Origin: Rachicladosporium sp. CCFEE 5018
Lineage: Eukaryota; Ascomycota; Dothideomycetes; Cladosporiales; Cladosporiaceae
Direction: 5' to 3'
Length of the DNA: 64,000 nt
NCBI GenBank assembly: GCA_002077045.2
Contig: KZ111141.1
Coordinates: 1,819,139 to 1,883,138, forward strand
A program made the translations under genes and the position numbers. Position 1 is the first letter of the stretch; every line of letters begins with the position of its first letter. The notes below the pieces were generated by a model, which saw only the letters and a program-made list of their open reading frames with translations, did not search any database and had not been told where the DNA came from. Of the stretch, positions 20,901 to 31,914 are shown piece after piece.

Positions 20901-21870
20901 CATGATGTATCAGATCGCCTTCGTCCTCGTCGTCACTGGGTGACGCATCTTGCAGCAGCTGCAGACGCTCGTTCTTGCTCTTCCTCCGCTTCGCAGCAGC
21001 AGCGTGGCCTGTGAGCGCTAGCACAATCAAGGTGACGATTGCCGAGTACACCATAATGACACCGAAGCTCAAGCAAGGCAGCAAGCCTACATGACATTCT
21101 TCCTCGACGTGCAACTCGGGCAATGTCGGGCAGCTCCCAGGGCAGTCCACGCACGCGCACTTGTATCGCTCGTCTGTGCTGTTGCATGGCTTCGGGTCGC
21201 CGAGAATCGGCTTCATGCCAGTGAAGCTGTCATTCGGAACGGGGAAGTTGATCTGGAACGGACTGCCTAGGAAGGGCTTCTTGTCGCCCAAGAACTTCAG
21301 CATCTGGGTGTAGTTCTTTGCGCCTCCTCCAATCAAGTCCATCGCCTTGCCACCAGTGGCACCGAACTTGACATCCTTGCAACTGTCGAAGAATCCAGTG
21401 CCATACTCTTTGCTGATCAGCTGATCAAGCTCAGTCACCAGGAATTTGTCGTTCTTGGGCTCGATTTTGGTGACGTTGATAAAGAGTGATTGATCGGGCG
21501 AACAGCTGAAAGTACAGAACAGGTCATAGAAGTTCTTTTTGCACGCTGGACATGCTGAGATGATGTTCGAGGCCTTTTGTAGATTGCTTGAAAGTGCGTC
21601 GACTTGCTCGCTTGTGCAGCACACGTCGGTCTCCTTCCAGTTATCACCACATATCCCGACAATCTTGTCCCGTAGAGCAGTGTCCGGCTTCTCTGCGAGG
21701 CCATTGTCTGGACATGGCAGCTCTGAGCCGAAGAAGCCTTGCTTGCCACAGTGCCCTCGCAGTGCGCATCGACCTGCCTCATGGATCTTCGTTGGCGGTC
21801 CAGCTTCAATACCACTGACTGTCGCAGCGACACCTAGTGCTGCTCCCAGAAGCCATCCTCTCGTCCTCAT
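17960..21870 (-). CDS. NCR1: Niemann-Pick C1-type sterol transporter
   Basis: Two exons on the minus strand: 21870-18117 and 18060-17960 (intron 18061-18116, 56 nt), predicted 1284 aa. The last exon gives GYADPESEGGLEQDLASRRYRALLPEED and an acidic end; without it the protein would stop in intron sequence. It has an N-terminal signal peptide (MRTRGWLLGAALGVAATVSG), a Cys-rich luminal NPC1 N domain (CALRGHCGKQGFFGSELPCP), a Patched-like sterol-sensing domain (about 590-750) and RND-type membrane segments. The protein sits in the vacuolar or lysosomal membrane and moves sterols from the lumen into the membrane, receiving them from NPC2. The tail LLPEED resembles acidic-dileucine vacuolar sorting signals. 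It is convergent with PGDH, 94 bp apart. Confidence 0.96.
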
Positions 21871-22510
21871 CCCAATTGATTGCGCCTACTGCGCCGCCAA
21901 TGATGAAATCGATAACTTCTAGGACTTCTGTTGACGATGTCTGATGGCCAGGGAGTCGGGATGTTCTAGTCCTGGTGACTCTGGTGAGGTGCACTTGAAC
22001 AGCACCGGCAATGCAAGAGAAGAGTGCAAATGAGGGTGTGGTGAAGACAAACATAAGTCCAAATACTACGCTGAACCTGGAAGCCTGGAGCTCTGTCCGT
22101 CACTTGATGTCATGGCACGGCGGCTAGGCGCTTCCTACACGGAGCTGCCCGCTGAGCCTCAGGACGAGGGCGTATCGATGGCAGGATCAACGGGCACACT
22201 GTTCGGAGGTGTCGCATAAACTTGGATGCTTGCACACCGTGATTTAGGGCGTTCATTGAATATCGCAAAGGCCTAGATATTATTCTGCGAGTCGTTGCTG
22301 TGTACCTTCCGTAAGACATCTACCTTGGCCTTGGACGCGAGGTACCAAGCCGCCGGGACCTCATTGTTTGGCCGACGTTTCGCCGTTTGTTGATTTAGAT
22401 CGTGGTTGCCCCGAAAGCCGCGTCTCGACGGGAACTTATGACCAGAATTCGCTATTGAACAAGCATACTAACGGCAGGGCTACCGGACAGCAGACGATAG
22501 TGCACATAAC
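21871..22510. other. Divergent region NPC1 / Cep57-like gene
   Basis: A 640-bp region between the divergent starts of NPC1 (minus) and the spindle pole protein (plus). Only short shadow ORFs are present. Confidence 0.5.
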
Positions 22511-25366
22511 ATGTCCATCTCGTCTACAGGACATTCGCGTCTCCCTTCGAGACCTCTCCGCACCTCATCACCGCCCACCCAAGACTACCACACGGCATCG
22601 AGCTTCGATCCGCAACACGAGGCGTTGAATTCCACGTGGGCATTCGGACACACCGTCACACAACAATTGCTCCACATCCAAGCGCACGCAGTCATGTCGG
22701 ATGATGATGACGATAACACCGGCGGCAGCATGGACATGAGCATCGAGCAGGGAAGAGGCGGTGCGCGCGGCGCTGGGCAGAACGACTTTAGTGAAGATCG
22801 AGTATGGGCCTTCAGCAAGGCGGACAGCCAGTACGACATGACACCTCCGGCGCGCACTCGGCCACGCCAAAGCGATGGCACTCTGCGACGTGAGTCTTCG
22901 GTGAGGAAGGCTTCGGAGGTCGCCAAGCCAAACGCGAGTGTGAAGCGTTCGGTGAGCGCAGCGGTTCCAAGACAGCCTAGTCTGGCAGAGGCAATTCAGC
23001 ACAACAATGCTCTACCCGGCCGTGAAGACACTCACACTGGTGGTAATGTCACAAAACCAACCCGCAATACCCGCTTCGGCAATCGCGTGCTCTCTGGCTC
23101 TATCCTGGAAGGAAGCAATGGAGAGGGCAGGAATGGCAACAAAGTCACTGCGAGTAATAAGAATGCATCAACACAGGACTTCAGTGAGACCACCTTCGCC
23201 CTGCCAGACATGGAGGGCGCGACTCAGCTTTACGGCGGCACACCGGCAATGACACGCCCAGTAAAGCGACCGACTCGCTTCACTCCGTCAGCTGCCTTCA
23301 GTTTGCCATCTCGCAGCACTGCTGTCGAGTATCGCAACCTCAGTGGCGTGCCCCTCGACAAGCATGCTGAGCGCGTCTTCGACGGCATTAATAATGCAGT
23401 CAGTAGAGTCGCGCAGCTCGAGCTCGAGGTCGGTCGCCTACGAGACGCACTTGCAGATCGTGAGTTCGAGATTAGTGACCTGAACTCCCGCCTTGAGATC
23501 GAGCAGCAGAGTCATCGCCCTGACAGCGGGCTTGGATCTGAAGATGAGGGAGCGAAATTGCAATGGCGTCGTGAGAGATTGCAACTGCAAGGTCAGATCA
23601 AAGGGCTGAAGGACAGTCTGGCAAAGGCTGAGCGTCAGGTCCGCACCCACGAGGCTACTGTCTTGCGAGTCACCCAGGAGAGGATGGATGTGGCGGCACA
23701 GGCTGAGCGACTTGCTCGCGACCTCGAGGAGACTAAACGCGAAAACGAGGTCTTTCGTGAGAACTACTCTAGGATGCAGGAAGAGAACGAGGAGTTGTGG
23801 GAGGAGCTGGCTGAGCTGCGCGAACAGGTGCCAGGAAAGCGAGCGCGCAGCACTAAGAGGAAGTCTGCTCCTGTTCAGCTTGAGATAGAGGGGACTGTCG
23901 ACCAGACCGTTGAGAAGCCGCAAGGTTCAAATTCTCGCCAGTCCCATCAGCCGCAGGCCATGCACGCAGGCCATGACACCGAGCAGGGGGCTACCCAGAG
24001 CCAGTCACAAGACATCACTTTTGGCCAGCTTGACCAGACAGCCCGCAACAACATCGCCAAGGTTGTGCAGCGCGAGCTGCAGCGTGTGCAAGGTGCTTCG
24101 ACAATGGTTTCCCTGGCGGCTCGCGAGCAGCGATCTAGGAAAGTCGACGCCGTGCAGCCCACTGCAGCACCTCAACGGAAGCTCTCACAGAAGACAGACC
24201 GTCGGGCTTCTGGACTGGTCAATGGGCACCGTTCTGTCTCGGCACCCGTCGAGGCAAGTCTGAGTGATGCTGAATTCGAAGCTGATGGCCATGGCACGCA
24301 GCGGACTGGCAAAGTTGCTGCGGATGCCACTAACACGAAGAACAAGACTGCCCGTACTACCACTCGCGACATCACGAACCTTAGCATGGGTGCCATGCCA
24401 ACGAAGGATCTTAGGCAGGTGCTCGAACAGCAGCGTCGCCCCAATGGCGTCAAGCGCAACACCTCATTGACTGCAGAAACCGTCTACGAAGCAACCACCA
24501 CTCTTGGAGCTCGTCGCAAGTCTTCTATGCGTGACATCGCTGCTGACCTCACATCCCGCTCGAACGCCCAAGTCGAAAACGACAACACCACCAACAAGCA
24601 TGCGAAAAACGTCCGCGTGCAGTCTCCTCACGCTTCTGACGACGCTACCAACCCTCCTACAAAGACCGGCGCTGATCTAGATACCTCCCTCGTCAGCTCC
24701 ACACCTCTCCCTCGTCCTCGCATCCCTCTCAGCGACCAGACCTCCGCCTTCCTGGTCCCAGACATCACACTCCGCGAGGCGACCCTGGTTGCACCACCCC
24801 ACACCACCATTCCGGCTCACGCTCCCGAAAACTGCACGCTCTGCCCCGGCTCCGCGCCCCAGCTCGCCAACCCGATCCCCGTCTCGACCCGCGAAGGACT
24901 ACCCGACGATGCCACGCTCCGCCCTGCCTGGGAGCCAGCAACATCGCTCAGCCATGTTCTGAAGGCATTGATCGACGAGCTAGCACACCTCCACCTTACT
25001 CTCGGGGCCAAGCAGGCTGAGCTCCGTGCTCACGATCCCGCGCTCGGTCGCCGTAGACGTCTTGCACTCGAAGCGGAGGTGTCGAAGATACAGGATCAGA
25101 TCGCGAAGCAGCGCGAAGTGATCTACAGGCTGTATGATGTGGTCGAAGGGTTCAAGGGTCATTTCGCGACCGCCGAGGACGACGATCTGACCAGAGAGGT
25201 CGAGGAGACGCTGCAGAGTCTCGGTATCGATCTGGCCGAGTTGAGCGGAAGAGTTGGCCGGGGCGTGACGGTCGAGGACGAGGGTAATGACTTTGAGGTG
25301 GGCGGCGAGACCGAAGGTGAAGGCGAGGAGGTTTGGGAGGGGATCAGTGAGGAGGGTGATGAGTGA
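22511..25366 (+). CDS. Cep57/Ppc89-like spindle pole body protein
   Basis: Single open frame of 951 aa. The N-terminal third is disordered and S/T/R-rich. A coiled coil runs about residues 295-445 (LELEVGRLRDALADREFEIS and following heptads). A basic disordered middle follows. The C terminus (about 772-880) has CTLCPG and then LSHVLKALIDELAHLHLTL and DPALGRRRRLALEAEVSKI, the pattern of the Cep57 microtubule-binding domain found in fungal spindle pole or MTOC proteins such as S. pombe Ppc89. It ends with a very acidic tail. The inferred role is scaffolding at the spindle pole body. The ATG at 22511 is the first in frame; the ATG at 22694 (MSDDDDDN) is an alternative start. Confidence 0.8.
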   Translation: MSISSTGHSRLPSRPLRTSSPPTQDYHTASSFDPQHEALNSTWAFGHTVTQQLLHIQAHAVMSDDDDDNTGGSMDMSIEQGRGGARGAGQNDFSEDRVWAFSKADSQYDMTPPARTRPRQSDGTLRRESSVRKASEVAKPNASVKRSVSAAVPRQPSLAEAIQHNNALPGREDTHTGGNVTKPTRNTRFGNRVLSGSILEGSNGEGRNGNKVTASNKNASTQDFSETTFALPDMEGATQLYGGTPAMTRPVKRPTRFTPSAAFSLPSRSTAVEYRNLSGVPLDKHAERVFDGINNAVSRVAQLELEVGRLRDALADREFEISDLNSRLEIEQQSHRPDSGLGSEDEGAKLQWRRERLQLQGQIKGLKDSLAKAERQVRTHEATVLRVTQERMDVAAQAERLARDLEETKRENEVFRENYSRMQEENEELWEELAELREQVPGKRARSTKRKSAPVQLEIEGTVDQTVEKPQGSNSRQSHQPQAMHAGHDTEQGATQSQSQDITFGQLDQTARNNIAKVVQRELQRVQGASTMVSLAAREQRSRKVDAVQPTAAPQRKLSQKTDRRASGLVNGHRSVSAPVEASLSDAEFEADGHGTQRTGKVAADATNTKNKTARTTTRDITNLSMGAMPTKDLRQVLEQQRRPNGVKRNTSLTAETVYEATTTLGARRKSSMRDIAADLTSRSNAQVENDNTTNKHAKNVRVQSPHASDDATNPPTKTGADLDTSLVSSTPLPRPRIPLSDQTSAFLVPDITLREATLVAPPHTTIPAHAPENCTLCPGSAPQLANPIPVSTREGLPDDATLRPAWEPATSLSHVLKALIDELAHLHLTLGAKQAELRAHDPALGRRRRLALEAEVSKIQDQIAKQREVIYRLYDVVEGFKGHFATAEDDDLTREVEETLQSLGIDLAELSGRVGRGVTVEDEGNDFEVGGETEGEGEEVWEGISEEGDE

Positions 25367-25722
25367 GACGGCGAGATGGGGAGGCTTTAGGGGACGCTAC
25401 GCGTCGAATCAGTCTGCTTATCAGGGGACATTGATACAGGCAGGCTTGAGGAATTGTTTACATGCATTCGCTATAGCGTTATTGATAGCGAGTACGCTTC
25501 TCTTTGACGGATTCCTGCCTTGCCATCGGATACTCTGTTGGTACATGTGAGAGTGTGCTGAGCCTGCGGAGTGAAACGAGGGATATGAAGGTGGGACTGA
25601 ATTATACATTATGATGTTTCTAGAAGCGCTGGAAACGCATCGCAAGTCTCGTGTTCGTCTCCGCTGCAAAGAACGCACGCAAAGTTGTCGTGTGTACTGA
25701 GGCCCACAATGTCGACGTCGAT
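25367..25722. other. Convergent intergenic region
   Basis: 3' flank shared by the Cep57-like gene and the minus-strand Slm1 gene. No gene seen. Confidence 0.5.
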
Positions 25723-27201
25723 CTAATACCTCTTCTCACTCCCATACCCAGCCGCCTCCTTCTCCGCAGTCGACAACGGCGCTCCACTTCCAGCAAGAGG
25801 AGCCTGCGCGGCAGCCGGATCGCCATACCCTCCAACACCCGCCGTAGTCCCAGCGTGCGTTGGTGACGCAACGGCTCCCGTGCCAGTGGCTGCCGGCGCC
25901 CCATGCCATCCAGCGCTCTTCTCCGCACCAGCAGGGCTATTAGGCGCGCTGCCCTCGGGGAGCTCATTGTTCGAGATCCCCGCCACAGACGCGATAACAG
26001 CGTGCCAGCGCTCTGCGTCCTGCGGCGTGTGAGCGCGGAAAGCGTACTCGTGCGTCATAGCCATCTTGCTCATGATGCTGCTCTTCCCAGCATCCTTACC
26101 CCTCACATTGAATTTCGTGCCATCTACAGCGCCAATGACGCAGTCGGGCAAGTAGAGCGAGTTCTCCGGTGACGGATCCTTGGCGAAGTCGTCGTCGGTT
26201 TTGAATTCGTGGAGGTATTTGGCGGGGGTTACGGCGTAGAAGGCGGTGGTGTAGGACTTTAGCTTGCCTTTCTTCTCGAGGGAGCCGGCGATGAGGGCTT
26301 TTGTGGAGCGATGGTCTTGGTTTGCGAAGCCGAGGGACTCGACGCTGCGTTTCGGCGCGTGGGGGTCGATCAGCGTGGAGCCGTTGCGCTTGATGAAGCC
26401 GTTCCATTCGAAGTCTGGCTGGATGCGCTGTGCTGTCCCGAGCATGTCGCCGTACATGCTGCGGGCCTGCTCGGTCTGGTTTTGGAGCACGGCGTTGAAC
26501 TGGGCGAGGCCGGTTTGGAAGGTTGAGACGACGTGGGCTTCGAATTGGGCGAAGGAGTTTTGGACTGAGAGGAGGTCGTCGCGGTTGTTGTTTTCTTCGA
26601 GGACTTGCTTGTTCAGGCGGTGGTAGACTTGGCGTTGGATTACGTAGGGGTCGTCATTTGCCTTGACGCTGCCAGCGGAGGAGTCGAAGGCGGCGGTGTG
26701 TTGACCGAGGTACTCGATGTGCTTTTGGGAGGTGTTCCGGGCTTTGTCGACGAGCTTGGAGCCCTTGCCGGCGCCCTTGCTAAGCTCTTTGGTCTTGTTC
26801 TTGATCTCGGAGTGAAGACGCGCGAAGATGGGCAGGACGGAACCCTTCAGCGTTTTGGCTGTCTCGTAGTGAGAGTTCGAGATGCCCTGGGTGTTGGTGC
26901 GGATGTTGTCGAAGAGACCCGCAACGCCTCCGAGATTCTGCTCAAAATGATGACCCTCCTTAAGGGGATGGTTGACGGTCTTGAGCACCTTCTCGTACTC
27001 CTTGCCATGTGCGTGTTGCATCTTTTCGGTAGAGGTGACGTAGTCCTCGAGATAGCCACAGGCATGCTTCCATGCTGCAAGACGCTCATTGAAGAGCTTC
27101 GTGGTCTCGCTGCTGTCCTCGTCAGGGATGGCATCGTCTGGGTCGGTGGAGGAGGTGGTAGTCCTCGTGGGGAGTGTGTTCTGGGCTGATGTGGTGGCCA
27201 T
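25723..27201 (-). CDS. SLM1: Slm1/Slm2-type BAR-PH protein (PI(4,5)P2-binding TORC2 effector)
   Basis: 492 aa from the ATG at 27201. The frame stays open to 27309, but that extension covers a TATA-like sequence and looks untranslated. Residues about 30-270 form an F-BAR-like helical domain (KLFNERLAAWKHACGYLEDYV onward). A PH domain follows at about 290-410 (GSLEKKGKLKSYTTAFYAVTP, and HEYAFRAHTPQDAERWHAVI). The tail is Gly/Ala/Pro-rich. In yeast, Slm proteins sit at eisosomes and the plasma membrane, bind PI(4,5)P2 through the PH domain, and recruit the TORC2 substrate Ypk1 under membrane stress. The architecture here is complete. Confidence 0.93.
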   Translation of the reverse strand: MATTSAQNTLPTRTTTSSTDPDDAIPDEDSSETTKLFNERLAAWKHACGYLEDYVTSTEKMQHAHGKEYEKVLKTVNHPLKEGHHFEQNLGGVAGLFDNIRTNTQGISNSHYETAKTLKGSVLPIFARLHSEIKNKTKELSKGAGKGSKLVDKARNTSQKHIEYLGQHTAAFDSSAGSVKANDDPYVIQRQVYHRLNKQVLEENNNRDDLLSVQNSFAQFEAHVVSTFQTGLAQFNAVLQNQTEQARSMYGDMLGTAQRIQPDFEWNGFIKRNGSTLIDPHAPKRSVESLGFANQDHRSTKALIAGSLEKKGKLKSYTTAFYAVTPAKYLHEFKTDDDFAKDPSPENSLYLPDCVIGAVDGTKFNVRGKDAGKSSIMSKMAMTHEYAFRAHTPQDAERWHAVIASVAGISNNELPEGSAPNSPAGAEKSAGWHGAPAATGTGAVASPTHAGTTAGVGGYGDPAAAQAPLAGSGAPLSTAEKEAAGYGSEKRY

Positions 27202-29085
27202 GATTGCGGTGTGTTGTTGGGGGTGTAAACTTGATGTTTGAGATAGGTGAACGTACACTCCCCTCGCAAGTTTATATGCCTTCTTAGGGCTCCAGTCTTT
27301 TTGAGACACTTTAGGGTTCTGTGTTGACTGACATCATCTGTTGATAAAGTTCACTACGATCCCTGCATGAAGACGTGCCGATCCATCGCTCAGCCACGAT
27401 ATGGCGTAAATGGCGCAGATTCCAACGGTCTGGATATGTTCCAGACCCTCTCCGAGTCTTCAATATCTCCGTCGGTGTGAACGATAGTAACGTCTCGCTA
27501 CGACCCTGCCGGCACACACTGCGCAGGGTGTTTCGTTCAGACTGTCGATCACAGTCGCGAGTGCATTGAACGGCAATTGCCATCAGTCGCAATGCGAGGA
27601 ACGCAGTGAGACCCTCTGCCACGTCAGCTAGATATCAGACTCTCGCGACCACACGATGGCATGACTGACAAGCTTTGCGACCGTGTGAATGTAGACAGGA
27701 CGTCAAGGACTGTCCGCGGGCGCATCAACGAAGTGCAGAGGTTCTATGATATGGCTCGCACCTTCGACCACACATGCATCACCGCTAGCACGTGCAGCAC
27801 CCGACCACTCGTCTGCTGACTATGTACCTACGCTCTTGCAGAAGTCTGAGGCAATATACGCTGCTATCGGCGACATCGCGACGCTTCCCATGCTGCGAGC
27901 ATGCCTATGGGAGGGGGCATCGGTCCACTAACAGACACTCGCCCTTGCATTAAGATAGACCGCCGTTCCGATGCGGTCAATGGCACCACTGCAGAACTCC
28001 CAGGCTTCTGGGACAGCGGATGCGGGTCAGAATCGCAGTAGGCAGGCCCGAAGCTGGCAACTCGCTCGGACTCCCTGGTTCAATTACTTGAAAGGACAGT
28101 ACAGCCCGTCAGATCCTGGTGTACCGTACAGTACCTTTATGGCGATTCTTGCGGAGGCGCTCTACGCTAGTTGCTTGTTGGCCATCATCTGACATATACC
28201 AATAGGCACGACTAGGCCTGTCTCCGGTCCTGTCTGGTCGTACGTGTAACGCATAGCTACCTCGCCAGGATTGAGACTTTTAAAGTAGGCAGTCACGTGC
28301 TGCGTCTCACCGGCGCCGAAGCCTCAATCAATTGCCCACATCCACGCGGATAGGAGCATTGTATGCCCGGGCGTACAGGAGCGTATGAGGCTACCAGTGT
28401 ATCGTACGCATGATAACGAGACCACGATGAAGCTCCGCATGGACATTTGTGCAGGTTCAGCACGCCGGGATGGCCAGCTCATACGGCTTATGGACGATGG
28501 CAGGAAGTTCCGCATGGACTGAGGCGGCATTTACCATGAAGCTGTCCTCATAGATTATAGTCTCATGTGGACTGGCGGTCGTTGATCACTAATGATTAGA
28601 CCGAGAGAAGCCCTGGGAAGCAACATCACTGGGGAGCAAGCTTGACGTACAGAAGCTTGACCAGAAAGCTATTTAGCCTAAGCCTGCACGAAGAAGATCT
28701 TCGGACATGATCTCCACCTCACGGCTTGCCTGTGGTGCCTGTACTACCTCGACCACCTCGACTTCCCCAATACTACCCCGATGTAAGCATTGCGAGTCAT
28801 AGGGAAGCGGGGCAAAAAATGACCGTCCCCGGGTTATGCGCTCCCATCGTCATTTCTTTGACCCGGACGACTTCTTTGCTGTCTAACAGAGTTTGCGTCA
28901 TTGGAGAAGTCGTATGCTCCACCACGATGGCCTTGGGTAAGATAGACGGATGCTCTTGTCTTCAGAAGCGGGGTACGTTGCGGTGCCGGTTGAGGTGAGA
29001 TGGGCAGCATCACTCGCATAAAGATGGTCTGCAGTCGCTCGAGAAAGGAGCATTTTGGTAAGGACTTCTTCATATCTCCGCAGTC
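27202..29085. other. Gene-poor region between SLM1 and carboxylesterase
   Basis: The first 100 bp are the SLM1 leader and promoter. The rest has only ORFs under 105 codons in conflicting frames. I saw no domain, repeat array or RNA gene. Confidence 0.5.
27271..27276 (-). promoter_or_regulatory. TATA-like element of SLM1
   Basis: TATAAA on the minus strand, 70 bp upstream of the chosen Slm1 ATG at 27201. This supports starting translation at 27201 rather than at the more upstream in-frame ATG at 27309. Confidence 0.4.
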
Positions 29086-30907
29086 ATGCCTTCCATACTT
29101 TCGTCTCTCTGCCTGCTCGGCGCCCTCGCCAGCGCAGCACCAACTTCACAGCAAAAGGTGACCGTCCGAGCCCCGACTGGCTACATGACCGGCCGTGTCA
29201 ATGCCAACTTCAGCAATGTCCAAGAGTTCCTCAACGTACCCTATGGTGTGTCCACCGCTGGAGCGAATCGATTCATGCCACCGAAGGCCGTGCCGTTGTC
29301 GTCACAGCACTTCGATGCCACAGACTACGCCCCGGCCTGCCCGCAGTTCGTAAGCGCAGTTCCAGCGGTATGGAATCAGGTCATACCGCAGTATCTGCAA
29401 TACTGGGGAAACAGCAACCTCACAGCAGGAGAATCTGCGAAGTTCACCAATGAAGATTGCTTGAAGTTAGCGATCTGGAGACCAGCGAATGCAACGACTG
29501 CGTCAAATCTTCCGGTGGCTATGGTACGTTCCTCTCGTCGTCTCTCATTGATGCTGCAGCGAGGTCAGACTGCCGTGGCCGAGTGGACATCAGCTCAGGG
29601 AATGCGGAAAGTCTGAGGAGTCGACATTGGTCAAAGCTAACATAGATTCACAGTTCTGGACTGGCGGCGGCTACCAGACGAACGGCATCCTAGTGCCAGG
29701 ACAATTACCTCCACGGTGAGATTCCCGAGACCTGACTTTTGTGTATATCCTGTTTGGCTCTCTAATCTCCTCATAGCTGGGTCTCCCGTTCGCAAAGCCA
29801 CATCGTAGTCACCATCAACTACCGCATGAACATCATGGGGTTCCCTAATGCGGCAGGCTTGTACGACCAAAATCTTGGACTTCTCGACATGCGCCTTGCG
29901 CTCGAATGGGTACGTGACAATATCGAGTCCTTCGGTGGCGACGCCGGACGTATCATGGTGTGGGGTCAATCCGCAGGCGCATCAGCTGTGGACATCCACC
30001 AGTACGCCTACTACGACGACCCGATTGCGCACTCCTTCTTCGCACAGTCTGGTAGTGTCATTGGTGCCGGCCCGCCACAGGATGCTGGTCACTCGAATTT
30101 CACTTTTGTGGCCAAGAATGTGGGCTGCGACTACCCAGCGAACGCCACGAAGGAACTGCAGTGCATGCAGAAGCTCGACTACAACAAGATCATCAACTTC
30201 ATGGGAACCTACCAGGACGGAAATACTTTGCGCAACAAGAGTCAACCGCGTATCTCATTCTCCACCGTCGCCGATCAGCGAATTGTCTTCTCCAACTACA
30301 CCGAACGGTACTTGACCGGTCGAGTATCAAAGGCGCCCATGATCTACTCCACAGTTGCCAACGAAGGCGGGAGTCTCGCACCCTACCCCAAGGACCCCAA
30401 AGGCAGGCCAGAACCAGACTGCCGCGAACGCCATCACCATCAACACCATCTGCAACGCCGCCAAAAGCAGCGTACTACGGAACAGCATTGGCCTACAAAC
30501 CTATCGCTACCAATACGCCGGAAACTGGACGAACCAAGACCCATTCCCATGGATGGGCGCCGTAAGCACAATCTCTTCACGTCTCATCATCGCTCAGCTG
30601 ACAGCTTTTCTAGTTCCACTCATCTGATCTCGTCATGCTCTTCGGCGCCTACGACAGTGGCACGGGTCCTGTCGTGGAGGCGCTGGAGCCAGAGACTTCG
30701 GCAACGATGGAAGACTATTTGCTGGCTTTCGTCAAAGACCCGTGGAATGGTGCGCAAGCGAAGGGGTGGCCGCTGTTCAATACTTCGGCGCCTAATGGGG
30801 GCACCATGCTGAGGTTCGGAGCGAATGGCAAGGCGGTGCAGAGTGTTGATGCGAATGATGTGCAGGCCGTTTGTTACTGGAAGGGAGCTTACAATCCATT
30901 CCCGTGA
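29086..30907 (+). CDS. Secreted type-B carboxylesterase/lipase, with a reading-frame break
   Basis: Exons inferred: 29086-29523, 29654-29715, 29777-30561 and 30614-30907. The signal peptide is MPSILSSLCLLGALASAA. The alpha/beta-hydrolase type-B features are present: nucleophile elbow GQSAGA in IMVWGQSAGASAVD, acid Glu in STVANEGGSL, and the His in AFHSSDLVMLFG. Joins such as PVAM|FWTGGGYQTNG and PPR|WVSRSQSHIVVTINY look right. Exon 3 needs a shift by one extra base between about 30384 and 30403 (homopolymers CCCC, CCCC, AAA): upstream the frame reads APYPKDPK, downstream KAGQNQTAANAITINTICN continues in the next frame. No GT-AG intron explains this. Either an assembly error or a recent inactivating mutation. 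The enzymes hydrolyse esters outside the cell. Confidence 0.8.
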
Positions 30908-31914
30908 GGGAGGGTGATATTGGAGGAATATCTAATGTGCACACGGGAGAGGTTGAATATACTAAGTCGATCTCTTCAACACACCGTAGTTTTATTCAGC
31001 GATCAGCTACCGTGAACCTTGAACGTTATCATACTCTATTGCGGCCTGCCGCTTGTTGCATTTCCGATGGTGTGTGGTGTTGGAGAACGCTGGTGCACTT
31101 GTCGTCGTGCAATGACGCGATTTGACACGAAGTCAGCGAGAGTCGAAAGACCATCGTCAATACTGCCACAGCCTATGGTCTGTGGTTTTCGCCGTGACAA
31201 CGGCCATCTGGTCTATGGGCTAGACTCTTATTTCCAGTGTACACTGCCTTGGCGCCAATATCCCCATGTAAACCATTATCATTGCGCGAGCGTCGCGTGC
31301 CCAGGGGTCCTGGAACACCCAAAGGACCCTTCCCGTGCCGCCGCTTCGGCTGAACTCTGAGCATCTGGGCAACTGAAGTACTGTAGTACAGCAATTGGTC
31401 CAGGAGATGACAGTGATGATGCAAGGCAGACTTCTGCTTGCTGCCGATGGCCCTAATGACCTTGACTTTACATATTCTTGACGGCTCTCTTCCCTCCCGG
31501 TCTACACGGTGATCTGCCGACACCCACATGAATGAGCGATTCGACGCCGTTGAACCTTCGATTGGCGCAGGACGATTGCAATACGCGGAGGGCGCTCCAG
31601 GAATCAATATACTAGCAGCGAGTTTGTGTTGCAGTACGGGGTAGGGGTGAAGTGCCCTGTGGGCGAGGAGGAGGCGAAGTGACGACGATGCAGGTATGAT
31701 ATCAGTGTCTTGCTTCAACAGTCCACCCCCCTGCCCGTAGCCGTTGTCCGGCCTTGCATGAGGGGCTGCATACACTACACGACGACGGCATCTCTCGAGG
31801 CACGTGCTACTCTTCTGTACAGCGTCGCCAATGCGACTACCAACCATTCAATTCATTCATCAACCTCGAGCATTACCTGATCAATCCGCTGACCGCTGTA
31901 CCCTCTCCCACTAG
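30908..31914. other. Intergenic region upstream of Zds1-type gene
   Basis: No gene is firmly supported. A minus-strand open frame at 31173-31847 (224 aa) shows no recognisable feature. The last few hundred bases should contain the unidentified first exon(s) and intron of the Zds1-type gene, because the acceptor CACTAG at 31909-31914 precedes its coding sequence. Confidence 0.45.

Noticed and set aside
26605..27189. 194-codon plus-strand open frame
   Set aside because: Antisense shadow of the SLM1 coding sequence.
27202..27309. N-terminal extension of Slm1 by 36 codons
   Set aside because: Covers a TATAAA sequence on the coding strand; the usual N terminus begins at 27201.
28070..28110. tRNA T-arm-like sequence (CTGGTTCAATTACTTG)
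   Set aside because: No pairing stem around the loop and no anticodon or acceptor arms.
31173..31847. 224-codon minus-strand open frame
   Set aside because: No domain, signal or coherent composition; it overlaps the likely 5' region of the Zds1-type gene.
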